A stretch of DNA of 40,841 bases from Noviherbaspirillum malthae (GTDB lineage: Bacteria > Pseudomonadota > Gammaproteobacteria > Burkholderiales > Burkholderiaceae_D). The stretch lies in the NCBI RefSeq assembly GCF_015352985.1, contig NZ_JACYXF010000058.1:1-40841 (forward strand). The letters run 5' to 3'. The notes beneath the pieces are model-generated. The model worked only from the letters and a program-made list of their open reading frames with translations. It searched no databases and was not told the origin of the DNA. Below are positions 17,714-26,723 of this stretch, piece after piece (the stretch's first letter is position 1; every line of letters begins with the position of its first letter). The translations under genes and the position numbers were made by a program.

Positions 17714-18757
17714 ATGCGTCTTGGCAAGTTCATCCAATCATTCGGAACATTCGCGATTGCGGCAACGGTCTTTTCCCATGCAGCAGCGGCCGATATCACC
17801 GGCGCGGGCGCAACGTTCCCCTATCCGATCTATGCCGCCTGGGCGCAGGAGTACAAGAAAGCCACCGGTACAGGCCTGAACTATCAGTCCATCGGCTCCG
17901 GCGGCGGCATCAAGCAGATCAAGGCCAAGACCGTGGACTTCGGCGCCTCCGACATGCCGCTCAAGGCGGAAGAACTCGAAGCAGAAGGCCTGATGCAATT
18001 CCCGGCCATCATGGGCGGCGTGGTGCCGATCGTCAATATCGACGGCATCACTCCGGGCCAGCTGAAACTGACCGGCGCCGTGCTGGCCGATATCTATCTT
18101 GGCAAGATCACCAAGTGGAACGCGCCTGAAATCGCCGCACTGAACAGCGGCGTCAAGTTGCCCGCCGAAGACATCACCGTGGTGCACCGCGCCGACGGCT
18201 CGGGTACGTCCTTCCTGTTCACCGATTACCTGTCCAAGACCAGCCCCGACTTCAAGTCCAAGGTCGGCGCAGGCACCGCAGTCAAGTGGCCGACCGGCGT
18301 TGGCGGCAAGGGCAACGAAGGCGTGTCGGCCAACGTGCAGCGGATCAAGAACTCGATCGGTTACGTCGAGTATGCGTATGCCAAGAAGAACAAGATGTCG
18401 CACACCCAGATGCAGAACCGCGACGGCCAGTTCGTGCAGCCCGACGATGAAACCTTCAAGGCGGCAGCCGCCGGCGCCGACTGGTCGAAGACGCCCGGCT
18501 TCGCCGTGGTACTGACCGACCAGGCCGGCAAGAACAGCTGGCCGATGACAGGCGCCTCCTTCATCCTGATGCACAAGAGCCAGGCGGATTCCGCCAAGGG
18601 CAAGGAAGTGCTGAAGTTCTTCGACTGGGCTTACAAGAACGGCGGCGCGATGGCTGCGGATCTGGACTATGTCGCGATGCCGGCACCGGTGGTGAAGCTG
18701 GTGCAGGACGCATGGAAGGGCCAGGTCAAGGACAGCAGCGGCAAGGCCGTCTGGTAA
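17714..18757 (+). CDS. pstS: Phosphate ABC transporter substrate-binding protein PstS
   Basis: This 347-residue periplasmic phosphate-binding protein has a signal peptide (residues 1-26, cleavage expected in SHAAAA|DITG). The mature part starts ITGAGATFPYPIYAAWAQEY, then has GSGGGIKQIKAKTVDFGASD, the phosphate-contact HRADGSGTSFLFTDYL segment and NEGVSANVQRIKNSIGYVEYAY. The start is set by AAGGAG at 17703-17708. No pstC, pstA or pstB follows; a strong terminator comes directly after, so this pstS is an orphan and must work with a transporter encoded elsewhere. A Pho-box-like promoter precedes it. Confidence 0.96.
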   Translation: MRLGKFIQSFGTFAIAATVFSHAAAADITGAGATFPYPIYAAWAQEYKKATGTGLNYQSIGSGGGIKQIKAKTVDFGASDMPLKAEELEAEGLMQFPAIMGGVVPIVNIDGITPGQLKLTGAVLADIYLGKITKWNAPEIAALNSGVKLPAEDITVVHRADGSGTSFLFTDYLSKTSPDFKSKVGAGTAVKWPTGVGGKGNEGVSANVQRIKNSIGYVEYAYAKKNKMSHTQMQNRDGQFVQPDDETFKAAAAGADWSKTPGFAVVLTDQAGKNSWPMTGASFILMHKSQADSAKGKEVLKFFDWAYKNGGAMAADLDYVAMPAPVVKLVQDAWKGQVKDSSGKAVW

Positions 18758-18782
18758 TTCCGGCATCTTCTCCTTCAAACTT

Positions 18783-18845
18783 GCGCGGCATTCGCGTGCC
18801 GCGCGGGCAGCATCAACGGCGCGAGGCAACACCTCGCGCCGTTTT
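18783..18845 (+). terminator. Tandem hairpins with strong terminator after pstS
   Basis: Two hairpins lie in a row. GCGCGGCA (18783-18790) pairs with TGCCGCGC (18797-18804). Then AACGGCGCGAGG (18815-18826) pairs perfectly over 12 bases with CCTCGCGCCGTT (18832-18843) and ends in TTTT. The second is a classical rho-independent terminator. Confidence 0.85.
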
Positions 18846-18855
18846 GCATTCTTCC

Positions 18856-18879
18856 TTAGTTCAAGTCTTGGTTCAAGTT
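18856..18879 (+). promoter_or_regulatory. 12-bp direct repeat, second copy of the htrA-type operator
   Basis: TTAGTTCAAGTC (18856-18867) is followed directly by TTGGTTCAAGTT (18868-18879), with two differences in 12. The region TTCAAGTCTTGGTTCAAG continuing into TTTTCCTCC aligns with the htrA operator at 5833 with only a few changes, though the half-site spacing is 12 rather than 11. A regulator of the PmrA/QseB class may bind both. It lies about 100 bases upstream of the gene at 18982. Confidence 0.5.
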
Positions 18880-18981
18880 TTCCTCCCGATGTTTAAGCTC
18901 GGCAAGCTTCAATCCCCACGGCATTAAACTTGCGCGGAAATGCATGGTCACATGGACATTTCCACCGACGCAGGAGAACGC

Positions 18982-19311
18982 ATGCCGGCCAATGCAGCCA
19001 AGGAAGCCATCCGTTATCTCGACAAGGACATCTCTGCCGCGGTTGACCGCAGCGACAAGGGAAGTACCGCCCGCGAACAGGCAAATCTCGAAGGACCTTC
19101 GCATATCGGCGCCATCATGGTGTCCGCGGAGGAAACCCTGGGCCCCGATTCGCTGTCCTTCCGTGCCTATCTGGAACTGTATGATGAAGTCGAGCACCAG
19201 TATGAAGCCGAGGTCGCGGGAACCTGCGTGCGCATGCTCGCACCGGAAGGCGCATGGAGGCTGACGCATCTGCGGGTGCTCGACTCCGGGGCATTGCCCA
19301 AGGGCGGCTGA
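18982..19311 (+). CDS. Hypothetical small acidic protein
   Basis: This 109-residue protein resembles no family I recognise. It has no signal peptide or membrane segment. The N-terminal part (AAKEAIRYLDKDISAAVDRS) is probably helical and the C-terminal part (SFRAYLELYDEVEHQYEAEV, then RLTHLRVLDSG) mixed. ATG 18982 has AGGAGA 5 bases upstream; the frame is open to 18940 with another ATG, but that one has no ribosome site. The upstream operator-like repeat suggests control by the two-component system at 3789. Confidence 0.72.
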   Translation: MPANAAKEAIRYLDKDISAAVDRSDKGSTAREQANLEGPSHIGAIMVSAEETLGPDSLSFRAYLELYDEVEHQYEAEVAGTCVRMLAPEGAWRLTHLRVLDSGALPKGG

Positions 19312-19336
19312 TCTGGTTTTCCTTCGGATTTCCTTC

Positions 19337-20188
19337 CTATTCCAGCTCGATCATCATCGGCTGATGATCCGAAGCATCGCTATGCGGATCCGCCCGCACT
19401 GCCGTGACCCTGGGCGCAAGATCGCTGCTCACGAAAATGAAATCGAAGGTGAACGGATCCTGCGGCCATTGCACCTTGTCGTAGAGGCCGACGGTAGGCG
19501 GACGCTCGGCCGCAGGGTGGAGCAGTTCCCAGGCATCCCGGTAGGCTGGCGTTTCGCCGTCGATGTTTGCCGTCAGCAGCGCCTTGTCCGACGAATCGGG
19601 AAGGAAATTGAAATCCCCGGTCAGGATGGCCGGGCCGCCCCGCTTCGGAACATGAAAAGGCCCGTCGGACGCTGACCCGACCGGATCATTCTGAGATTGC
19701 ATCCATGCCTCATGATGCAGCAGCCTGAGCCGCTCCACCTGCGCCCGCCTTTGCTGCGGCGAATAGTATTCGAGATGGGTGGTCGTCACGCGCAGCGCGC
19801 CGAGCGGCGTATCGAGCGTCGCTTCCAGCGCCACCCGCTGCATGCTCTTGACGCCAGCCTGCGGCGGCCACGGCAGCAAGTGCGAGAACGTCTGGAGGAC
19901 CGGATAGCGCGACAGGATCATGTTGCCGAAGCGCCGGCGCTTGCCGGCCTCGCCCGGCAGGTCGGTGGCGATGCCGGCGATCGGCACGAATCCCGGCAGA
20001 CGCGATGCAAAACCGGCGAACTGATCGGTGTCATCGTTGCCCGCCAGATCGGCGAAGCCGTCCGAAACTTCCTGCAGGCAAAGCACGTCGAAGTCGGCAA
20101 AGCGCCGCGCGTGGTCGATGATGCGATCGAGATCCACCCGGCCGTCGACGCCGCGTCCCCATTGGATGTTCCAGGTGACCAATTTCAT
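19337..20188 (-). CDS. Endonuclease/exonuclease/phosphatase-family protein
   Basis: This 283-residue protein has the Mg-dependent EEP (DNase I/exonuclease III-like) fold. Key motifs: KLVTWNIQWGRG at the start (Asn metal site), DVLCLQEVSDG (catalytic Glu), TTHLEYYS, LTGDFNFLP (Asp/Asn) and the final SDHQPMMIEL (catalytic Asp-His). No signal peptide, so it is likely cytoplasmic. The substrate could be DNA or a phosphodiester/phospholipid headgroup; sequence alone does not decide. The start is canonical for the family though the ribosome site is weak. Confidence 0.88.
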   Translation of the reverse strand: MKLVTWNIQWGRGVDGRVDLDRIIDHARRFADFDVLCLQEVSDGFADLAGNDDTDQFAGFASRLPGFVPIAGIATDLPGEAGKRRRFGNMILSRYPVLQTFSHLLPWPPQAGVKSMQRVALEATLDTPLGALRVTTTHLEYYSPQQRRAQVERLRLLHHEAWMQSQNDPVGSASDGPFHVPKRGGPAILTGDFNFLPDSSDKALLTANIDGETPAYRDAWELLHPAAERPPTVGLYDKVQWPQDPFTFDFIFVSSDLAPRVTAVRADPHSDASDHQPMMIELE

Positions 20189-20377
20189 GGTTGATGAGCA
20201 AGCCGGTGATTCTAAAGGTAATGGCGGAACACTGTTTCTCTCAAATCGCTCCAGCTACCCGGCTGGCTGCTCCGATTGTGCATCACCGGGGATCGGCGGC
20301 GGTAGAGGCGCGAACAGTCCTGCATCAGTCATCCTATCCCGCACCGGCCCGGCCGTTTTGCTTTTTCTAAAAGATGT

Positions 20378-22993
20378 TCAATGCATGCCGGCGCCGTCGG
20401 GCAGGGAGCGCGTACGGTACCATGCCGCAAACTCGCCGCCGATCACCGGCTTGCAGACATGGTAGCCCTGTGCCTGGTGGCAGCCCTGGTTGCGCAGGTA
20501 CTCCAGCACCGAGGCGGTCTCGATGCCTTCTGCAACGACTTCGAGATTGAGCGTGCGGCCCATGGCAATGATGGCCTCGGTGATGGCACGGCTGGCGGTG
20601 TCGCTTTCCAGCCGATGCACGAAGGACTTGTCCACCTTGATCTTGTCCAGCGGCAGCCGGCTCAGGTAGTTGAGGCTGGAATAGCCGGTCCCGAAATCAT
20701 CCAGGGAAATCTTGATGCCTTTTTGCCGGAAATGCCTCAGGATCGCGATCGCATGATCGATGTCTTCCATGACCGCGGTCTCGGTCAGCTCGATCTGGAT
20801 GGCCTCGGAATCGATGCGGTGCTTGAGCATCACGTCTTCGAGATAGGTGGTGAAGTCCTTCTTGCGGAACTGGAGCGGCGAGACATTCACCGCGATCGGT
20901 ATCGCGGGCAGGCCGTCCTTCTTCCATGCGCTGTGCTGGTGGCAGGCTTCCGACAGTACCCATTCGCCGAGGCGTTCGATCAGGCCGGTGCTTTCCGCCA
21001 CCTGCACGAAGCGGTCCGGCCCCAGGCCGTTGCCCGGCCAGCGCAGCAAGGCCTCCACGCTGACCACCTCGCCGGTCCGCATGTCCACCAGGGGCTGGTA
21101 GCAGAGGCGGAATTCGCTCTTGGACAGCGCAGACTTGATCCCCTGTTCGATCATCGACTGCATGTGCATGCGCTCGGCCAGGGCTGCCGTATAGAACTGG
21201 AAATTGTTGCGGCCCATCTGCTTGGCCAGGTACATCGCCGCATCCGCATGGCTGATCAGGGTATCGACCTCCTCGCCGTCGTCCGGGAAGATGCTGATGC
21301 CGATCGAACAGGACAGCATGAGTTCCAGTGAGCCGACCTGATAGGGGCGGCTGAGCGCATCCATCAGATGGCGCGCCATCTTGTCGCCGGCATGGAGGCT
21401 GGCATGATTGCCTGCGTGATGACCCAGGTGATTGTTTGCATGGTTGCCGTTGACATGGGGCATCAGCGCCAGAAATTCGTCGCCGCCCAGGCGGAATACG
21501 ATGTCTTCGCCGCGCATGCTGGCCCGCAAGCGGTTCGCTACCTGGCGCAACACCGTGTCGCCGGCTTCATGACCGTGGATGTCGTTGATCGGCTTGAAGC
21601 GGTCGAGGTCGATGAACACGATCGAGACCTGCTGCCGGGATCGCCGTGCCGCACTGAAGATGTGGCGCGCGTATTCGAACAGCAGCGCCCGGTTGGGCAG
21701 GCCGGTCAGCGGATCATGCAGGGCCGCCTGGCGCACCCTTTCCTCGGCCTGGCGGCGCTCGGTATAGTCATGGCAGATCACCATCACTTCGCGCACCGTG
21801 CCGCCGAGGTCGGTGATCGGCACGCAGGAAACCGCCAGGTTGCGCAGGCCGCTGTCGGAAGGAACGTCGAAATCGTCGCTCTGCATCGTTGCCGATACCA
21901 GCGCCGCATGCAGCAGGGGGCGCCACAGGTTCAGGATCGATTGCGGCCGGACCTCGGTGTCGCGCTTGCCGGTGAGTTCCTGCTCGCTCTTGCCGACATT
22001 GAGCGCCGCGGCGCGGTTCGCATACTGAATGCGCAGCGCGGTGTCATAGATGATCACCATGTCGGGAATGTTGTCGAAGGCCAGGCGCAGGCGCTCCTCG
22101 CTGACGCGCAGGGCGGTTTCGGCCATGTGGCGCTTGGTGATGTCGCGCACGGTGAGCACGCCGAGCGGCGGCAGCTGCTCGCTGGGCTTGACGATGGAAC
22201 CGCTGAGGCTGGCGATCCAGGTGCGCGCCGCACCGCGCCGGTGGATGATCAGTTCCGAATTGGTCACGGGCTGGCCCTGGAGCATCAGCGATACCGGCCA
22301 CTCTTCGGGACGGAGCGCGACGCCTTCCTTGGTCCAGACTTCGAAGCTTGCATGCAAGTCTTGCGCTTCGGAACTGATTTCGCTGCTGTCGGCATAACCG
22401 AACAACGTGAGCGCCGCCGGATTGGCTTCCAGCACCGTGCCGGTGTTGGAGAAGACGATGACGCCTTCGCTCAGGCTGTCGAGCACGGCCTTGAGCCGCG
22501 TACGGCTCTGGTCCACTTCGAAGGCGCTGAGTATGCGGCTGTTGATTTCCTTCGCGACCGAGATGAAAAATCTGGGCTGTCCCTGTTCATCACGCACCAG
22601 TGAAACCGCAAGGTGCACCCAGAGCGGCTCGCCGTTCTTGCCGATGTACCGCTTTTCGGTCAGGTAGGACCCGATCTTTCCGTTCAACAGGTCTTCCTGG
22701 CCGCTCAGGTCTTGCGGAAGATCGTCGGGATGAGTCAGATCCTGAAACAGTTTGCCTTCCAGTTCCTCCAGGTTGTAGCCGAGCAGCTTGCAGAAGAAGG
22801 GATTGATGCGCAGCCATTTCCCGCCGGTCGTGGTGTGCGCGATGCCGACGGCCGCCATGTCGAAGGTGGTCCGGTACATGACCGTGGATTCGGCCAGCTC
22901 CGCCTGCACGCGCAGAAGTTCGGCCTGGCTGTCGTTCAACGCTTTCTCGAGCGCTTCGATTTTTTGTTCCGGGGCCTGATGTTGGATAGTCAT
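20378..22993 (-). CDS. PAS-containing GGDEF-EAL cyclic-di-GMP enzyme
   Basis: This 871-residue cytoplasmic protein begins with a coiled coil (about 8-36), then three PAS domains (about 40-155, 165-290, 300-415), a GGDEF domain (about 425-620) and an EAL domain (about 625-865). GGDEF is intact (RLGGDEF) with an RxxD inhibitory site (RGED) five residues before it. EAL has the catalytic set: VEALLRW, NVSPLQF, ELTETAVMED, DDFGTGYSSL, KVDKSF and AEGIET. Both synthesis and hydrolysis of c-di-GMP are therefore possible. A unique insert after the GGDEF hairpin has His at every fourth residue. It appears monocistronic. Confidence 0.94.
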   Translation of the reverse strand: MTIQHQAPEQKIEALEKALNDSQAELLRVQAELAESTVMYRTTFDMAAVGIAHTTTGGKWLRINPFFCKLLGYNLEELEGKLFQDLTHPDDLPQDLSGQEDLLNGKIGSYLTEKRYIGKNGEPLWVHLAVSLVRDEQGQPRFFISVAKEINSRILSAFEVDQSRTRLKAVLDSLSEGVIVFSNTGTVLEANPAALTLFGYADSSEISSEAQDLHASFEVWTKEGVALRPEEWPVSLMLQGQPVTNSELIIHRRGAARTWIASLSGSIVKPSEQLPPLGVLTVRDITKRHMAETALRVSEERLRLAFDNIPDMVIIYDTALRIQYANRAAALNVGKSEQELTGKRDTEVRPQSILNLWRPLLHAALVSATMQSDDFDVPSDSGLRNLAVSCVPITDLGGTVREVMVICHDYTERRQAEERVRQAALHDPLTGLPNRALLFEYARHIFSAARRSRQQVSIVFIDLDRFKPINDIHGHEAGDTVLRQVANRLRASMRGEDIVFRLGGDEFLALMPHVNGNHANNHLGHHAGNHASLHAGDKMARHLMDALSRPYQVGSLELMLSCSIGISIFPDDGEEVDTLISHADAAMYLAKQMGRNNFQFYTAALAERMHMQSMIEQGIKSALSKSEFRLCYQPLVDMRTGEVVSVEALLRWPGNGLGPDRFVQVAESTGLIERLGEWVLSEACHQHSAWKKDGLPAIPIAVNVSPLQFRKKDFTTYLEDVMLKHRIDSEAIQIELTETAVMEDIDHAIAILRHFRQKGIKISLDDFGTGYSSLNYLSRLPLDKIKVDKSFVHRLESDTASRAITEAIIAMGRTLNLEVVAEGIETASVLEYLRNQGCHQAQGYHVCKPVIGGEFAAWYRTRSLPDGAGMH
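21383..21442 (-). repeat. Degenerate 12-bp tandem repeat encoding His-every-4 insert
   Basis: Five consecutive 4-codon units within the GGDEF domain code for HANN, HLGH, HAGN, HASL and HAGD (residues 518-537). His lies at 518, 522, 526, 530 and 534, with extra His at 513, 525 and 542. The i/i+4 spacing would line the side chains on one face of a helix. Canonical GGDEF domains have no such segment here. Confidence 0.8.
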
Positions 22994-23207
22994 CGCATGG
23001 GTTGACGCAGGGTTATCGGACCATAGGCCGGCGGGAGCCGGCTATCCACATCCTAGCTCCGCTGTCCTGAAAAAACGAGTGATAAAAATGATTTGAATTC
23101 CAACCCCGCGGAGCTGCATGATCTGTCGGGGCGATACGAATCAGGCAAGCGAGGAGAGCGCCGCCGGTCCCGAGAATCTGCGGTGTATTCCGCGTGCAGG
23201 ACTTTCC

Positions 23208-23235
23208 TTGAACTCCGGAAAATAAGCGCTATGCT
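23208..23235 (+). promoter_or_regulatory. Possible promoter of the Cys-rich small protein gene
   Basis: TTGAAC (23208-23213) and TATGCT (23230-23235) are 16 bases apart, about 50 bases before ATG 23287. The leader is AT-rich compared with the surroundings. Confidence 0.4.
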
Positions 23236-23286
23236 GAATGAGCCGCATGACTTAAAAAGACTATATAAAAAACCAGGAGACGTGCC

Positions 23287-23565
23287 ATGTCAGTTCGGCT
23301 GGAGAAGTGCAGCAGTGTCTTTTGCGGAAGGCCTTACGAGGTTGAACATTTCAGCAAATGCTTTTCTCAGGGAATGCCTTCGGGCGTGATCGAATGCCCG
23401 CATTGCGGCCAGGTGACCGCCGCCAATCCCGCGCTTGTGTACATATCCCGACCTTTGCCGGAAGCCATGGAACGATGGCCCGAGAAGGACTTCACGCCCG
23501 AGTCCAGCAGCATGGCAGCGCCAAAGCGTACCGAGCAGAAAAGCCTGGCTGCCATTCACGACTGA
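23287..23565 (+). CDS. Small cysteine-rich hypothetical protein (zinc-ribbon-like)
   Basis: This 92-residue protein has Cys at 8, 13, 25, 37 and 40, the last pair forming IECPHCGQ, a CxxC knuckle typical of zinc ribbons. The N-terminal half would fold around the metal; the C-terminal third (PKRTEQKSLAAIHD) looks disordered. ATG 23287 has AGGAGA 8 bases upstream. I recognise no family. It lies between the c-di-GMP gene and a hybrid kinase and is transcribed alone. Confidence 0.65.
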   Translation: MSVRLEKCSSVFCGRPYEVEHFSKCFSQGMPSGVIECPHCGQVTAANPALVYISRPLPEAMERWPEKDFTPESSSMAAPKRTEQKSLAAIHD

Positions 23566-23632
23566 CGCGTATCGCAGATGACGGCACCGGCCGATGCAGG
23601 CTGGCCGGAACAATGCGCGTCCTTCGTGAAGC

Positions 23633-25873
23633 TCAGCTGCCGCTTCGGCTCAGCAGGCGCACCGCGGCGCCGATCTCGTAAGGCTTGGCCAGCAGGTGCA
23701 CGCCGGGAATCTCGACCCGCTTGTCGGTATAGCCGGTGCTGAGCACCATCCTGATTCCGGGGAAGCGCTCACTTACGATTTTCGCCAGCTCGATGCCGCC
23801 GATCTGGCCCGGCATCACGATATCGGAAAACACGACATCCGGGAAAGGCTGCACGCCGGATTCCAGCATCGCCAGCGCCGCATCGCCCGAGCATGCGACA
23901 AGCATGCGGAAGCCGGCTTTTTCCAATGCCGCCAATACGGCTTCCCGCACCAGCGCATCGTCTTCCACCAGCAGCACGGTCGTGCCGCGGTCCGTGCTGC
24001 CTGCATCGATGCCGTTGGCCTGCCACGCACCCTCCTTGCCGGATGGGACGGAAACCGGGAGCGCCGACCTGGGGAGGTAAATGCCGACCGACGTGCCGGC
24101 ACCCGGAGTGCTGTTGAGCACCAGCATCCCGTGCGACTGGGTGGCAAAGCCGTAAGCCTGCGGCAAACCCAGACCCGTTCCCTTGCCCACGCCCTTCGTG
24201 GTGAAAAACGGATCGAGCGCCTTGGCCAGCACATCCGGCGGCATGCCGGCACCGGTGTCCGACACCGTGATGCGGACATACCCGCCAGCCGGCAGGCCAT
24301 GCGACGGATGCTGCAGGTCGACGTTGGACGCCTGCACGCGCAGCCTGCCGCCTTCGGGCATCGCATCCTTCGCATTGAGCGCGATGTTGAGCAGCGCCAG
24401 TTCGAACTGCAGCGGATCGACGGTCACCGGCCACAGGTCCGGCGCACAGTCGACTTCGAGCGTGATATTGCTCGGCAGAATGTTATGCACCAGCTGCACG
24501 AAAGTGTCGACACGTTCCTTCACGCTGGTCGTGGCAAGGCGCGCATCCTGTATGCGGCCGAAGGAGCTGAGCTGGCTGGTCAATGACGTCGCCCGGTCCA
24601 CCGTCTTCTTGCAGGTGTCGATCAGGGATTGCATGCGCTGCCGGTCCGACGTCATTTCCGCCAGCTGCAGCGCCGTCGACAGCGTCTGCAGCAGGTTGTT
24701 GAATTCATGCGCAATTCCGCCGGTGAGGCGGCCGAGCGCTTCCAGCTTCTGGCTTTGCAGCAGCGCCGTCTGGGCACGCTCGAAGGCCGACACCGCATCG
24801 GCAACGCGCTGTTCCAGTTCGGCCTTGGCGCGAAGGATCTGCCGGCTGGCATTGACCATGGTGTAGCCCACCGTATCCGCCTCGGCCAGTCCTTGCGACG
24901 TGTAAGCGACTTCCTGCCCCTGTCCGAGGCGGTCGGCCGTCCTGCCGAGATCCTCGATGGGCCGGATCACGCCTGCGGCGAAGCGGCGCGCCGCGATCAC
25001 GGCCAGTGCCAGCAGCAGCACCATGACGGCGCCGAGCAGGGCGGCCGCGCGAAACGCAACGCGGCGTACTTCCGCTTCCGGAATGCTGATCAGGACCGTC
25101 CAGTCGGCGTTGGGAACGTGGCTGTAAAAAGCCTTCACCCGAATGCCGTCCAGCGTCACGCTGCGATAGACGCCCTCGCGTCCGGCGGCCAGCTGCTGCA
25201 GGCTGCTCTCGCGCAGCACTCTGCCCACGTTCTGCTCGGGGTCGGCGCTGCGCGCCACCACCGTACCCTTGCGGTCGACCACGGTACCGATCCACTTGGC
25301 CGGAAAGCGCTGCGCCCGGAACAGCGCCTGCAGCTGCGCAGTCTGGATACCCATGATCAGGAAATAGCGGACCTGCCCGTCGACCCTTACCGGCACCTGT
25401 ATGTTGAAGTCGTAACGTTCGCCCACCTGGGAAAAGAACAGGTCGGACACCAGGGTGGAATCGGCGCCGTATTTGTGAACGAGTTCCGTCAGGTTGGACG
25501 AGCGGCGCGCCGGAAGCTGTTCTCCGAACTCGACCCGTGTATTGAAGATCTGCCTGCCGTCGAGCTCGCTCAGAACGATGGCGGTATCGGGGTTCGGCGC
25601 CATGTTGCGGGCATAGCTATAGAAGAGGGAAAAATCCTTGCTGCGCAGGCTGTTCTGCAGCGAGGGCGAATTCACCATGGTCTGCAGTATGCCTTCTCGA
25701 ACGCGCAATTCGCTGTCGACCAGCAGCGCAAAGGCGCGCGCCGTTTCCGCCACCGAACGCTCCTGCGACTTCTGCTCTTCCCGATAGACATACCAGACAA
25801 CCAGCGCCGAGGCCACGAACATCGGCAGGAACAGGGCGAGGACGAGCAGCAGTAGACGGTTTCTGATACGCAT
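23633..25873 (-). CDS. Cache-domain hybrid sensor histidine kinase with receiver
   Basis: This 746-residue membrane kinase has TM1 about 7-28, a periplasmic double-Cache-like domain about 35-270, TM2 about 276-295, HAMP about 297-350, HisKA with H389 in GGIAHEFNNLLQTL, HATPase_c about 490-610 (NIALNAKDAMPEGG, GTGLGLPQAYGF), and a C-terminal receiver about 630-740 with the acceptor Asp in FSDIVMPG. The 'HEFNN' H box is of the NtrB/HPK4-like type. I start at 25873 because MRIRNRLLLLVL is the natural cytoplasmic lead-in to TM1; the frame extends to 26125 into the upstream gene. An in-frame ATG at 25897 is the alternative. Such Cache kinases usually sense small organic ligands. Confidence 0.92.
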   Translation of the reverse strand: MRIRNRLLLLVLALFLPMFVASALVVWYVYREEQKSQERSVAETARAFALLVDSELRVREGILQTMVNSPSLQNSLRSKDFSLFYSYARNMAPNPDTAIVLSELDGRQIFNTRVEFGEQLPARRSSNLTELVHKYGADSTLVSDLFFSQVGERYDFNIQVPVRVDGQVRYFLIMGIQTAQLQALFRAQRFPAKWIGTVVDRKGTVVARSADPEQNVGRVLRESSLQQLAAGREGVYRSVTLDGIRVKAFYSHVPNADWTVLISIPEAEVRRVAFRAAALLGAVMVLLLALAVIAARRFAAGVIRPIEDLGRTADRLGQGQEVAYTSQGLAEADTVGYTMVNASRQILRAKAELEQRVADAVSAFERAQTALLQSQKLEALGRLTGGIAHEFNNLLQTLSTALQLAEMTSDRQRMQSLIDTCKKTVDRATSLTSQLSSFGRIQDARLATTSVKERVDTFVQLVHNILPSNITLEVDCAPDLWPVTVDPLQFELALLNIALNAKDAMPEGGRLRVQASNVDLQHPSHGLPAGGYVRITVSDTGAGMPPDVLAKALDPFFTTKGVGKGTGLGLPQAYGFATQSHGMLVLNSTPGAGTSVGIYLPRSALPVSVPSGKEGAWQANGIDAGSTDRGTTVLLVEDDALVREAVLAALEKAGFRMLVACSGDAALAMLESGVQPFPDVVFSDIVMPGQIGGIELAKIVSERFPGIRMVLSTGYTDKRVEIPGVHLLAKPYEIGAAVRLLSRSGS

Positions 25874-25956
25874 TGTGTAGGACGGGGCGCGCAGCATCGC
25901 GCCCCGCGTGGGTAAATACCGAAAGGGCGCCCTGCCCGCGCGGAGGTGAGGGAATG

Positions 25957-26586
25957 TCAATAGATCGTGGTCTTCAGGCGCTCGGGCAATTCCCGGTCGT
26001 ACTGTTCTCCATCGATCTGCTGCCGGCTCAAGTCCTGCAGTATGGTACCCAGGCTGGGCAGCGAAGCGCGCGGAATCTGTTCGCTCGCATCCCATATGCG
26101 GGAACGGAGTATCGCGCGCGAACATTGAAAGAAAACGGTATCGACATGGATTTCGAGCACCGAGCGCGGCGGCTTGCCGTCGATGGCGAAACGGTTCAGT
26201 ACCGCCGGGTCGATCAGGATTCTCGCCCTGCCGTTGACGCGCAGGGTTTCTCCTATCCCGGGAATCATGAACAGCAGGGCTACCCTCGGATCGGAAACGA
26301 TGTTGCGCAGGCTGTCTATGCGGTTGTTGCCGCGGCGGTCCGGCAGCAGCAGCGTCTTGTCGTCGCGGACTTCGACGAAACCTTTCGGATCCCCTCGGGG
26401 CGATACATCAAGGCCGCCCGGCCCGCATGTGGCCAGCGCCAGGAACGGCGAGGCGTCGATGAACGCCCTGTAGTGCGGATGAAGATAGTCGATCTCCTTG
26501 CTGACCGAGGCCGCCGCGGGAACGCCGTAGATCCGCTCCAGCGCAGACAGGTCCGAGACGTACAGGGATTCCTTCTCTTCATGCAT
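25957..26586 (-). CDS. FMN-binding pyridoxamine 5'-phosphate oxidase-family protein
   Basis: This 209-residue split-barrel flavoprotein is of the PPOX class (the DR2398/MSMEG_1061-like group). Features: FIDASPFLALATCGPGGLDV, SPRGDPKGFVEV (FMN phosphate contacts), LLLPDRRGNNRIDSLRNIV and a C-terminal CSRAILRSRIW segment. It probably reduces or oxidises a small molecule with FMN; substrate unknown. ATG 26586 has GGAGG 9 bases upstream, which favours it over the frame's upstream start at 26655. It lies about 80 bases upstream of the Cache kinase on the same strand and may be cotranscribed. Confidence 0.88.
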   Translation of the reverse strand: MHEEKESLYVSDLSALERIYGVPAAASVSKEIDYLHPHYRAFIDASPFLALATCGPGGLDVSPRGDPKGFVEVRDDKTLLLPDRRGNNRIDSLRNIVSDPRVALLFMIPGIGETLRVNGRARILIDPAVLNRFAIDGKPPRSVLEIHVDTVFFQCSRAILRSRIWDASEQIPRASLPSLGTILQDLSRQQIDGEQYDRELPERLKTTIY

Positions 26587-26723
26587 TGCAAGTTCCTCCG
26601 GGGTGTGGTCCTGCAGCCCGCTGCCTGACAATCGGCCAGCCGTTCCAGCGGCCATTGTCGCTCATTTTCCTGATGACGACATTTTCTCCGGCGGCGCATC
26701 TGCCATGTTTGATCCCCGAGCCG

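Noticed and set aside
25874..26125. N-terminal extension of the Cache kinase frame
   Set aside because: It overlaps the flavoprotein gene on the same strand and precedes the natural lead-in to TM1; treated as open frame without coding evidence.
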